DNA of 9,077 nucleotides, taken from assembly GCA_030597775.1 (NCBI GenBank), contig JAUVRF010000047.1, forward strand, positions 1-9,077. The letters run 5' to 3'. This stretch comes from Methanobacteriota archaeon (GTDB lineage: Archaea > Thermoplasmatota > DTKX01 > GCA-020343715). The notes under the pieces are model-generated. The model had not been told where the DNA came from. It saw nothing but the letters and a program-made list of their open reading frames with translations, and did no database searches. This document shows, in pieces, positions 1 to 6,719 of this stretch. Each line of letters begins with the position of its first letter. Position 1 is the first letter of the stretch. The translations under genes and the position numbers were made by a program.

Positions 1-2284
1 TGTAGGCCAGGTGTGGTACGATCAGCGTGCCCCCGCCGTAGTCCGGGCTGGGGACCAAGGCGGTCCAGGGTTCGGTGTAGGCGTGATAGTAACCATTGTG
101 CAGGTCGGGCGGTTCGACGAGCAAGGCACCAGCTCCCGCTGACATGTGGGCCACCACCGAGGCGATGTACTCGATGCGGACCTCCATGTAGTTGTGGACC
201 TGGGTTGGGTTCTGCATCTTGACGCCACGGCCCATGACACCGACGGCCCAGTACTGGCCCTCGTGGCCGCTTGCGGTCACCGTGCCCTTCCGCACGCCGG
301 TGAAGGAGGGGGACATGTCCCCCTGCTGGTCGACGCTGCCGTCGGCGCCGAAGTCCACCGTCCAGGTCAGGGTGCCAACGCTCTTGTCCCTGAGGTTGGC
401 GGTGGGGTAGATGACCTCCACGTCCACCGACTCTGTGCCCTCGGGTATCCAGATGAGCTTGGTCTGGTTGGCGCTGTAGGGCTGGAAGAAGGCCGACTCG
501 CTCTCGGTGAACCGGCCCCACTCGCCCTCCCACGAGGCGAACATCTGGTCGGTGGCGACCTCCAGCTCGCCCTCCTCGAGGGAATCGGCGTAGGCCTCCA
601 GCGCATCCGCCACCGTAACGTCCGTGCGCGGATTGTCCATGCGGAGCTGCTCGAGGGCCAGGGCCATTGCGACCGCCCGCTCGGCATTGATCATGCCGTA
701 TCCCTGCACGTAGTCGATGGGCTCGCCGTCCACCCCGTAGCCGTCCAGTCCCTCATCGGGCTCGGGGATGCCCGTGCCACCGGAGGCGCCGCCCCACAGG
801 TAATCGGCGGTGGACTCGATGATCCACTCCACCTCGTGGATGCGGGTGTCGTCCCGCTCGAACCAGTCGCCGGGATCGCCGCTGTGGTCCTCGTGCTTCT
901 CGGAGACCTTCATGCTGGGAGCGGCCTGCCACAGCAGGGCCACGAGACCAGCGAGATGGGGGGTGGACATGGAGGTGCCGGAGATGGCGAGGTAGTAGGG
1001 GTTTGTGTTGGAGCCCAAGTAGGACCCCGCGCTGATGATGGTGCGACGCGCCGCTGCGCTCCAGATGGTGACACCGGGAGCGCCCACGTCGGGGTAGGTG
1101 TGGCTGAGGCCCCGCTTGCCCCGGGAGGAGAAGTCCGCCACTCCCGAGCCGTCCCGCTCGAAGGCGGCGCACATGAGTGCCACGGGGGTGTTGCCCTGAC
1201 CGGAGGTGGTCAGCTCGTTGCCCTCCGGGTCCTGGCGGCCGTCGTTGCCCGCGGACCAGGTGCTGACCACGTTGTTCTCGAAGGAGATGGCGTTGATGAG
1301 CGCGATCAGTGCCATTTGGGGGTCGTACTCCTCGACGGTGGTGTGCCAGGAGTTGGTGTACACGCGTATGTTGTGGGGGTTGTTCCCAGGCCTTGAGTTC
1401 TGCCATATCCAGTCCAGGGAGCCTATGTAACCCGCGCTGTTGTCGGTGTCGATGGTGATGCCGATCAGATTGGCGCCGGGAGCACCGCCACGACGGGCGC
1501 CGGCGGAGGCGTCGCCGTTCCCCGCCACGGTCCCCGCCACGTGGGTCCCGTGGCCGTAGCCCAGGTCGCTGTTCTCCGTCTCGTAGTAGGGGCCGTCCCC
1601 CGTGTCCGAGCGAAGGTTGAAGAGGGTCTTGATGCCGTAGTCCAGGTCGGGGTGGCTCGCATCGATGCCAGTGTCCACCACGACGGCGGTCACGCCGGTC
1701 CCGTCGATGGGGGCGCTGGGGGTGCTCATCTGCTGCTGCACAACGGTGGCCCACACACGGCTCGCGTTCACCACGCGGGTGCCCACCTCCATGTCGTGGA
1801 CGAGGGGCAGGTCGGGCTCCACGTACCAGGTACGGCCCGAGTCGACAAGCCGCCATACCGCGCCGACGGGGCCCTCCACGTGACAGGCGTCGATACCCAC
1901 CCATCGATGGACCAGACGAAGGCCCAACCGGTCGAGCAGGGCGCGGTCCGCGTCGTCGGTGCCGTCCCGGAACTGCACGATCACGGACACGGTGTCGTCG
2001 TATCCCAGGGGTCCAAGGGTGGTCAGGAGCTGGGGAGGGTAGGGTCGACCGTCCTTGTGAGCCTGGACGAGCCATTCCCGCTGGGAGAGGGGGACCCTCT
2101 CGGCGGCCCTCACGGGCCATTCAAGGTCGGTCCCCGTCGCCTCCGCCGCCCCTGCATCCCGGTCTCGGGGCAGGAGGGCCGGCCTGTCCACGGGTATCGC
2201 CACGGAGACGGTGGGAAGTGCCAACACCGCGACCAGCAGGATCGCGATGACGGGCGTGGCGGTGGACCCGGTTAGCCTGAGCAT
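1..2284 (-). CDS. Secreted subtilisin-like serine protease (peptidase family S8), C-terminus cut by window edge
   Basis: The frame is open for 761 codons from ATG at 2284 to the left edge, so the true end lies outside. Residues 1-29 form a signal peptide with hydrophobic core AILLVAVLAL and a likely cut after VSVA. Residues about 99-160 look like an I9-type inhibitory propeptide. The S8 catalytic domain spans about 195-545 with the full triad: Asp204 in VVVDTGID, His245 in GHGTHVAG and Ser438 in GTSMSTPHLAG. The oxyanion Asn347 lies in SAGND, and the domain closes with GYGMINAERA at about 528. The remaining 215 or so residues are strand-rich and probably an accessory domain that I cannot name. 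The protein should be exported, self-process and degrade extracellular proteins or mature surface proteins. The start is supported by a GGAG 9 nt upstream and a TATA-like box further up. Its target is unknown. Long open frames on both strands here are GC-driven shadows. Confidence 0.94.
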   Translation of the reverse strand, partial: MLRLTGSTATPVIAILLVAVLALPTVSVAIPVDRPALLPRDRDAGAAEATGTDLEWPVRAAERVPLSQREWLVQAHKDGRPYPPQLLTTLGPLGYDDTVSVIVQFRDGTDDADRALLDRLGLRLVHRWVGIDACHVEGPVGAVWRLVDSGRTWYVEPDLPLVHDMEVGTRVVNASRVWATVVQQQMSTPSAPIDGTGVTAVVVDTGIDASHPDLDYGIKTLFNLRSDTGDGPYYETENSDLGYGHGTHVAGTVAGNGDASAGARRGGAPGANLIGITIDTDNSAGYIGSLDWIWQNSRPGNNPHNIRVYTNSWHTTVEEYDPQMALIALINAISFENNVVSTWSAGNDGRQDPEGNELTTSGQGNTPVALMCAAFERDGSGVADFSSRGKRGLSHTYPDVGAPGVTIWSAAARRTIISAGSYLGSNTNPYYLAISGTSMSTPHLAGLVALLWQAAPSMKVSEKHEDHSGDPGDWFERDDTRIHEVEWIIESTADYLWGGASGGTGIPEPDEGLDGYGVDGEPIDYVQGYGMINAERAVAMALALEQLRMDNPRTDVTVADALEAYADSLEEGELEVATDQMFASWEGEWGRFTESESAFFQPYSANQTKLIWIPEGTESVDVEVIYPTANLRDKSVGTLTWTVDFGADGSVDQQGDMSPSFTGVRKGTVTASGHEGQYWAVGVMGRGVKMQNPTQVHNYMEVRIEYIASVVAHMSAGAGALLVEPPDLHNGYYHAYTEPWTALVPSPDYGGGTLIVPHLAY

Positions 2285-2322
2285 CGCAGCAGCTCTCCAG
2301 TGTCCCCTTTCAGGACATTCCG

Positions 2323-2330
2323 GTTATATC
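2323..2330 (-). promoter_or_regulatory. Probable TATA box of the S8 protease gene
   Basis: On the minus strand this reads GATATAAC, one of the few AT-rich patches in the 143-bp divergent region 2285-2427. An archaeal start site about 26 nt downstream would fall near 2300. That leaves a leader of about 15 nt holding GGAG (2294-2297), 9 nt before the ATG at 2284. Assigned by sequence resemblance and spacing only. Confidence 0.5.
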
Positions 2331-2394
2331 TATGTTCTCCCGTGGGCGGGCGCGACGTCACCACCAGACCGCTGCCACCCGGGGGCATGCGAAG

Positions 2395-2403
2395 GCTTTA
2401 TTG
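2395..2403 (+). promoter_or_regulatory. Candidate TATA box of the radical SAM gene
   Basis: GCTTTATTG is the only AT-rich patch shortly upstream of the radical SAM reading frame. Its centre lies about 29 nt before an in-frame GTG at 2428. No Shine-Dalgarno sequence precedes that GTG. The spacing fits a leaderless or nearly leaderless transcript, common in archaea, and is the main reason for placing the start there. It would form a divergent promoter pair with the protease box at 2323-2330. Confidence 0.35.
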
Positions 2404-2427
2404 TCTCCCGCGGTGCTGCCTTCCAGC

Positions 2428-3483
2428 GTGTTCTTCAGGACCTGGAAGCCCATCATCCATCTGCCAAGGTACGCCCAGATACTCGAGGTGGAGCGATGGC
2501 CCCAGTACATCCACACACGCAGCACACCCGTCGAGTTCGACCCCGCGGCGGACACGGAAGCCCTGTGGGCCGTCCACGACGGTGCGGTGGAGCTCCTGAG
2601 GACGTCCGGGGCCCTGGATGCGAGGCCCGGCGAGGGAGCCGCGCCCCCCGACCCCGTGACCGGGAGCCTGCTGGACCTCAAGATCGTCCTGGTGGACCGC
2701 CTGGAGGCCAATTGCCAGCTGTGCGAGCGCCGCTGCAAGGCCGCCCGGGCGGAGGGCAAGGCGGGGACCTGCGGCGTGGTGGAGACCCGGGTGTCATCCT
2801 CCTTCATGCATCACGGGGAGGAGTACGAGCTCGTGCCCTCCCACACCATCTTCTTCTCCGGGTGCAACCTGGAGTGCCAGTTCTGCCAGAACCACGACAT
2901 CTCCCGGAGGCCCCTGTCCGGCGCGCGCGTCACCCCGGAACTGGCGGCCCAGCTCATCCACGAGGAGGAGACGGGCTCTCGCAACGTCAACTGGGTGGGG
3001 GGCGACCCCATCCCCAACGTGCCCTTCATCCTCAAGGTGCTCCGGGTCATCGACAGCCCCCGGCCCCACGCCCAGGTCTTCAACTCCAACATGTACATGA
3101 CCGAGGAGACCCTGAGGCTCCTCGACGGCACCATGGACCTGTACCTGGCAGACTTCAAGTACGGCAACGACGAGTGCGCCGAGCGACTCTCACACGTGAA
3201 TAACTACTTCGCCGTGGTCTCCCGCAACCACAATCTGGCATCGGAGCAGGCGGAGCTGCTCGTCCGTCACCTGGTGCTGCCGGGCCACGTGGACTGCTGC
3301 TCCATCCCGGTCCTCGACTGGCTCCGGGAGAACATCGGACCCCTCCGGGTCAACGTGATGGACCCGTACAGGCCAGCGTACAGGGCGAGGGAGCACGAGG
3401 ACATCAACCGCAGGCCCGCCACCGCCGAGTTCCTGAAGGCGTACAACCACGCGGCCGCCCTTGGCCATCTCGGCCTCGACTGA
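2428..3483 (+). CDS. PflA/COG1313-like radical SAM protein
   Basis: About 351 residues. The radical SAM cluster motif CNLECQFC (Cys146, Cys150, Cys153) follows FFSG and should bind the 4Fe-4S cluster that cleaves S-adenosylmethionine. VGGDP at 190-194 matches the family's GGE/GGD SAM-binding motif. Upstream, Cys96, Cys99, Cys103 and Cys115 (CQLCERRC ... GTCG) form the extra cysteine group typical of the COG1313 (PflX) relatives of pyruvate formate-lyase activase. The C-terminal VNVMDPYRPAY (from 308) also fits COG1313. The substrate of this family is not established. The frame is open upstream to ATG 2332, but the 2332-2427 part is Arg/His-rich and not family-like. I prefer GTG 2428, with TTG 2401 or GTG 2413 as alternatives. 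It is divergent from the protease, and its link to the genes downstream (96-bp gap) is uncertain. No glycyl radical enzyme is nearby. Confidence 0.9.
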   Translation: MFFRTWKPIIHLPRYAQILEVERWPQYIHTRSTPVEFDPAADTEALWAVHDGAVELLRTSGALDARPGEGAAPPDPVTGSLLDLKIVLVDRLEANCQLCERRCKAARAEGKAGTCGVVETRVSSSFMHHGEEYELVPSHTIFFSGCNLECQFCQNHDISRRPLSGARVTPELAAQLIHEEETGSRNVNWVGGDPIPNVPFILKVLRVIDSPRPHAQVFNSNMYMTEETLRLLDGTMDLYLADFKYGNDECAERLSHVNNYFAVVSRNHNLASEQAELLVRHLVLPGHVDCCSIPVLDWLRENIGPLRVNVMDPYRPAYRAREHEDINRRPATAEFLKAYNHAAALGHLGLD

Positions 3484-3499
3484 ACGGGACCGCACCTTG

Positions 3500-3526
3500 C
3501 CGCCTTCCTTTCATTGATGGTTCTCT
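3500..3526 (+). terminator. Possible pyrimidine-rich archaeal terminator after the radical SAM gene
   Basis: Just after the stop codon at 3483 the plus strand turns pyrimidine-rich, with short T runs (CCTTCCTTTC, then GGTTCTCTT). Archaeal terminators are T-rich tracts without an obligatory hairpin. The T runs are short here, so this is tentative. The same stretch may carry a weak promoter (CTTATCC, about 3524-3531) for the aspartate dehydrogenase gene. Confidence 0.25.
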
Positions 3527-3566
3527 TATCCATAGCTTGAAATACCGATGTGCCGAATCGAGTGCC

Positions 3567-3573
3567 GGGAGGT
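3567..3573 (+). promoter_or_regulatory. Shine-Dalgarno site fixing the aspartate dehydrogenase start
   Basis: GGGAGGT lies 6 nt before the ATG at 3580 and closely complements the archaeal 16S rRNA 3' end. It rules out the longer in-frame start at 3550, which would add ten residues before the Rossmann fold that normally begins the protein. Confidence 0.75.
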
Positions 3574-3579
3574 CATCCC

Positions 3580-4386
3580 ATGAAGATAGGACTGATAGGA
3601 TGTGGCGCCATCGGAAGGACCATCGCAGTCGCGATGGACCATACCGAGGCCATTACCGCCATCTTCCTGTTCGATCGCAGCGAGGAGTCCGCCCGTTCCC
3701 TCGCGACCCGGCTGGAGAAGGCGGTCCACGTCAACTCCATCGAGGTGCTCATCAACAACTGCGAGCTGGTGGTGGAGGCCGCATCCCAGGCCGCGGTCCA
3801 GGAGTTCGCCCCCCAGGTGCTCTGGGCGGGCCGGGACCTGCTACTCATGTCCGTTGGGGCCCTGGCCGACGACAAGCTGGCCGACCACCTGCGCAGGATC
3901 GCCCGCGAGAAGAAGTGCAGGATCTACATCCCGACGGGGGCGATAGCCGGCGTCGACGGGGTGCGCTGCGCCGCCGAGGGACGCATCGACGAGGTCACAC
4001 TGGAGACCCGGAAGCCACCGCGTGCCCTGGTGGGCAACGATACCGTCGAGCGGATGGGCATCGACCTGGACAACCTCGAGGAGGAGGTGGTGCTCTTCGA
4101 CGGCACCGCCCGCCAGGCGTGCAAGGACTTCCCCCAGAACATCAACGTGGCCGCCGCGCTGTCCCTTGCCGGGGTGGGCTTCGACGGTACCAAGGTCCGG
4201 ATAATCGCGGACCCCAACGTGAGCACCAACCAGCACACCATCACCCTGAAGGGAAGCTTCGGGGAGATGCGCAGCTGGGTCTCCAACTATCCCTGTCCCG
4301 ATAACAAGAAGACCTCATACCTGTCCGCGCTGGCGGCCATCTCGATGGTCCGGAAGATCTCCAGCGGGTTCTGGGTGGGTTCATAG
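3580..4386 (+). CDS. nadX: L-aspartate dehydrogenase (NAD(P)-dependent), NAD biosynthesis
   Basis: 268 residues, against about 240 for Archaeoglobus and Thermotoga homologues. The enzyme oxidises L-aspartate to iminoaspartate with NAD(P)+, supplying quinolinate synthase (NadA) in place of the oxidase NadB. Residues 1-12 (MKIGLIGCGAIG) are the Rossmann dinucleotide motif GxGxxG. IPTGAIAGVDG at 117-127 and FPQNINVAAALSLAG at 184-198 are family signatures. His219 in DPNVSTNQH corresponds to the proposed catalytic histidine of this family. The C-terminus KTSYLSALAAISMVRKIS is also typical. The start is set by GGGAGGT 6 nt upstream. The gene ends 12 bp before the GTPase start, so the two are probably cotranscribed. 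No nadA or nadC is visible, which is unusual because these often cluster. A related dehydrogenase acting on another amino acid is possible but less likely. Confidence 0.92.
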   Translation: MKIGLIGCGAIGRTIAVAMDHTEAITAIFLFDRSEESARSLATRLEKAVHVNSIEVLINNCELVVEAASQAAVQEFAPQVLWAGRDLLLMSVGALADDKLADHLRRIAREKKCRIYIPTGAIAGVDGVRCAAEGRIDEVTLETRKPPRALVGNDTVERMGIDLDNLEEEVVLFDGTARQACKDFPQNINVAAALSLAGVGFDGTKVRIIADPNVSTNQHTITLKGSFGEMRSWVSNYPCPDNKKTSYLSALAAISMVRKISSGFWVGS

Positions 4387-4398
4387 GAGTGTATGGCG

Positions 4399-4962
4399 AT
4401 GGACAACGAGCCAACCAAGAGGGTCAAGAAGAAGATCGTCCTCCTGGGCGACCCGGCCGTGGGCAAGACCAGCATGATCCGCCGCTTCGTCCTGAACAGC
4501 TTCGACGAGAAGTACGTCAGCACCATCGGGGCCCGGGTCTCCAAGAAGGAGATCCAGGTCCCCACGATGGTGTACAACGTCAAGATGGACATGATGATCT
4601 GGGACCTGATCGGTTCCAGGGAGGCATCCCGCCTGCACCAGATGTACTACAGGGGTGCCGACGGCGCCATCGTGGTGGCGGACATCACGCGCCTGTCCAC
4701 CATCGAGAACTTCGACATGTGGGTCAGCTCCTTCCGGTCCGCCGTGGGCGACAAGACGGTGCTCATGGTGTACAACAAGACGGACCTCGAGGGCTACTGG
4801 ACCATGGACGAGCACGGCATGGAGGCCATGGCGGCCAAGCACGACACCATCTACTACAAGACCTCGGCCAAGACGGGCGTGAACGTGGAGCTCGCCTTCT
4901 ATCGCCTCGCCGAGCTCATGCTGGAGCACGACCACAAGAAGAGGTACCCGCAGAAGGACTAG
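4399..4962 (+). CDS. Rab/Ras-like small GTPase with altered catalytic residues
   Basis: 187 residues, almost entirely one GTPase domain. G1 is GDPAVGKT (17-24), followed by Ser25. G2 is Thr42 in YVSTIGARV. G3 is WDLIGSRE with DxxG at 69-72. G4 is NKTD (126-129) and G5 is TSAK (155-158). YYRGADGAIVVADIT after switch II is strikingly Rab-like. Two oddities stand out. The residues matching Ras Gly12 and Gly13 are Pro19 and Ala20, and the catalytic Gln61 position is Ser73. Intrinsic GTP hydrolysis may therefore be slow, or need a partner supplying a residue. There is no C-terminal cysteine for prenylation, so the protein is probably soluble. ATG 4393 is also possible, but GGAG (4386-4389), overlapping the upstream stop, lies 9 nt from ATG 4399 and only 3 nt from 4393. 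It is an operon partner of aspartate dehydrogenase and convergent with the membrane protein. The cellular role is unknown. Confidence 0.95.
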   Translation: MDNEPTKRVKKKIVLLGDPAVGKTSMIRRFVLNSFDEKYVSTIGARVSKKEIQVPTMVYNVKMDMMIWDLIGSREASRLHQMYYRGADGAIVVADITRLSTIENFDMWVSSFRSAVGDKTVLMVYNKTDLEGYWTMDEHGMEAMAAKHDTIYYKTSAKTGVNVELAFYRLAELMLEHDHKKRYPQKD

Positions 4963-6605
4963 CGCCTTATCCTCTCGGTCAGCACTTCCTCCATCATCGT
5001 CTTGACGTCCGCCAGCTCATGCGTCGCCCCGTCCCACTCGTACAGGAGGTCGTGGAACTTCTCGTCGATCTCGTGGAGCACGTCGGACATCGTGTCCCGC
5101 CGGGCATCGGCGTCCTTGCGGGTCGTCATGAACCCCATGTTGAGGTAGTTGGTGTACTCCAGCAGCACGTCGTAACCCATCACGTTGAGCTTTGTGGGCA
5201 TGGACTTGTTGGGGTCCGCCATCGACCTCCGGACCGCCCCGACGCACTGGTCCACCCAGTTCTGCAGCAGGTTATCGTCTATGGAGGGTTCGAGCCTGGA
5301 GGTCTGGTGGGCCACCAGGCGACCGTCACGGTGGAACAGGAACAGCTCGTCGGGCAGCACGGCCTCCTCCTGCCCGGTGGAGACGAGGTGGCCGATGTAG
5401 CGCTTCACGTCCTTGAACTGGTCCACGTCCCCGTCCCAGTCATCAAGGATGAGCCGGTACTGTCCGGTGATGTAGGAGAGTATGTTCTTCATGCCCTGGC
5501 GCAGCGCTGCTGACTCGTCACCGGAGATGATGGTGGCCAGGTTCACCCGGCCCTTTCCCTCGACCAGGATGCTAAGGCTCCCGTACCTGAGCTGGTCCAG
5601 GGTGCCCCTCTCCTCGTCGATGAGGGTGTCCGTGACGAAGCTCTGCACCGCGGTGAGCATCCCTGTCATGATGTCCTTGTCCCGCTCGGGCTTGAGGCGC
5701 CGGGAGTTGTGGGTTATCAGCCGGCCGTCCTCGTAGATCAAGAAGGCCTCCTCTATCTTGAACCGGGACCGGAGCCTGCGGGTCTGGGCGTCAACGTACT
5801 TGCTCTCCGTCGACCGGGACCACATCCGGGCCAGGGCGTAGTATGCGAGGTTGAATACGCCCAGTAACAGGAACGGGGCCGCGATGCCGGTGATGAGCTC
5901 GGGCCGGACCTTGGTCTTCATCAACAGATGCCAGGTTATGTCCCCCTCCGCAGCGACGGGCTGGGCGAGGATGATGAAATCGTCCACGTCGTCCACGTCG
6001 AAGTTGTGCTCCCATTCACGGACGCGGGTGGCGTTGTCCTCGACGATGGCGTCGGCCAGGGTGTCCCCACGGTACAGCGTCACGTTGAACAGGATGTTGT
6101 CCTCGGTGCCCACGAACAAACTGTCAAGGCCCGTAAGGTTCAGAGGGTCCTTGCTCTTGAAGTTCTTGAACAGCTCCGGGGAGGTCTCGGTGAGGTCGCG
6201 GCCCGAGGCGTCCTCGATCATGTCCTGGACAGGAGGCGCCAGCAGGATGATGGCCAGCGTGAAGGCCACGATCGCGGTGGTCATGGCGCCCCTCTTGGAG
6301 GACTCCAGGAAACGGAACCTGTCGGCCAGGTCCTTGCGGAAAGCCCCGATCAGGATGGAGAACAGCACCTCCTCGACGCCGATCAGGACGATGAGCAGGC
6401 TGATGGGGACGAGGACATCGAGGAGGTCGAAGTACCCGTCACGCACCTCGTCCATGTTGTCGATGACGTTGCGGATGACGAACAGGAGGACCAGGATGAC
6501 CTCCAGGATGTACAGGACTATCTTGCCCGACTCCAGCTTGTTCGTCCAGTCGCGCTTCGGGTCCTTCCTCCGCTTGGACCCGATCTTGCGCGATTCCCTT
6601 GCCAT
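4959..6605 (-). CDS. Four-helix membrane protein with extracytoplasmic domain and tandem roadblock/longin-like cytoplasmic domains
   Basis: 548 residues. A Lys/Arg-rich N-terminus (1-27) precedes TM1 (28-48), TM2 (61-89) and TM3 (108-126). An extracytoplasmic domain (about 127-236) leads to TM4 (238-262), and the cytoplasmic part is 263-548. The outside placement of 127-236 follows the positive-inside rule. It also fits the three N-x-T glycosylation sequons there (Asn156, Asn174, Asn191); an N-x-S at Asn467 lies in the cytoplasmic part. The C-terminal half holds two copies of one domain, 286-404 and 420-538. Each opens with FLxxxDGRLxxH and ends near a WDG. The predicted strand/helix order resembles the roadblock/longin/profilin-like fold used by small-GTPase regulators. 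No kinase, HAMP or methyl-acceptor motif is visible. The start is supported by GAGGTGGTC 5 nt upstream and a TATA-like box at 6642. It faces a Rab-like GTPase gene. A receptor acting on that GTPase is my inference; the family is not one I can name. Confidence 0.92.
   Translation of the reverse strand: MARESRKIGSKRRKDPKRDWTNKLESGKIVLYILEVILVLLFVIRNVIDNMDEVRDGYFDLLDVLVPISLLIVLIGVEEVLFSILIGAFRKDLADRFRFLESSKRGAMTTAIVAFTLAIILLAPPVQDMIEDASGRDLTETSPELFKNFKSKDPLNLTGLDSLFVGTEDNILFNVTLYRGDTLADAIVEDNATRVREWEHNFDVDDVDDFIILAQPVAAEGDITWHLLMKTKVRPELITGIAAPFLLLGVFNLAYYALARMWSRSTESKYVDAQTRRLRSRFKIEEAFLIYEDGRLITHNSRRLKPERDKDIMTGMLTAVQSFVTDTLIDEERGTLDQLRYGSLSILVEGKGRVNLATIISGDESAALRQGMKNILSYITGQYRLILDDWDGDVDQFKDVKRYIGHLVSTGQEEAVLPDELFLFHRDGRLVAHQTSRLEPSIDDNLLQNWVDQCVGAVRRSMADPNKSMPTKLNVMGYDVLLEYTNYLNMGFMTTRKDADARRDTMSDVLHEIDEKFHDLLYEWDGATHELADVKTMMEEVLTERIRR
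4992..5750 (-). other. Internal tandem duplication of a sensory/regulatory domain within the membrane protein gene
   Basis: Residues 286-404 and 420-538 align without any gap at a constant offset of 134. By hand I count about 30 identities over 119 positions, including FL-DGRL-H near the start, the Glu349/Glu483 pair, M-L-I in the last helix (372, 376, 379 against 506, 510, 513) and WDG (390 against 524). The first copy keeps more polar loop residues. The second carries a unique cysteine (Cys454). Confidence 0.75.
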
Positions 6606-6610
6606 CTCAC

Positions 6611-6619
6611 GACCACCTC
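6611..6619 (-). promoter_or_regulatory. Shine-Dalgarno site of the membrane protein gene
   Basis: The minus strand reads GAGGTGGTC, 5 nt before the ATG at 6605. It pairs with the archaeal 16S 3' end allowing one G-U pair. The same core, AGGTGGTC, precedes the divergent secreted-protein gene, so both genes appear to use the same strong signal. Confidence 0.65.
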
Positions 6620-6641
6620 AGCTGGAAAGGTGCGGATGTCC

Positions 6642-6648
6642 ATAAAAG
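6642..6648 (-). promoter_or_regulatory. Probable TATA box of the membrane protein gene
   Basis: The minus strand reads CTTTTAT in a GC-rich setting. A start about 26 nt downstream would fall near 6619, leaving a leader of about 14 nt that begins at the Shine-Dalgarno sequence. Assigned from spacing and composition. Confidence 0.5.
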
Positions 6649-6719
6649 GGTTTGCGCCCCCTTTCCCTTCCCTGGAACAAGGGTTCGCCCCGAGGAAAAC
6701 CAAGACACAATCCTTAAGG

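Noticed and set aside
146..1396. Long plus-strand open frame of 416 codons, and a minus-strand one at 753-2120, within the protease gene
   Set aside because: Both lie inside the S8 protease, whose own frame shows the full catalytic triad, signal peptide and continuous homology. The alternative translations are rich in Arg/Pro/His/Gly or low-complexity Val/Gly, typical of GC-rich shadow frames.
3567..3579. Inverted repeat GGGA/TCCC around the Shine-Dalgarno of nadX as a possible translational switch
   Set aside because: Only four base pairs with a five-base loop; too weak to claim regulation.
4389..5513. Plus-strand open frame of 374 codons spanning the GTPase and the end of the membrane protein
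   Set aside because: It crosses two convergent real genes and its product has no motif or sensible composition. The GTPase frame has all G motifs.
6679..6695. GGGTTCGCCCC resembling a tRNA T-arm
   Set aside because: The flanking bases do not form a T-stem, and no acceptor, D or anticodon arm can be laid out around it on either strand.
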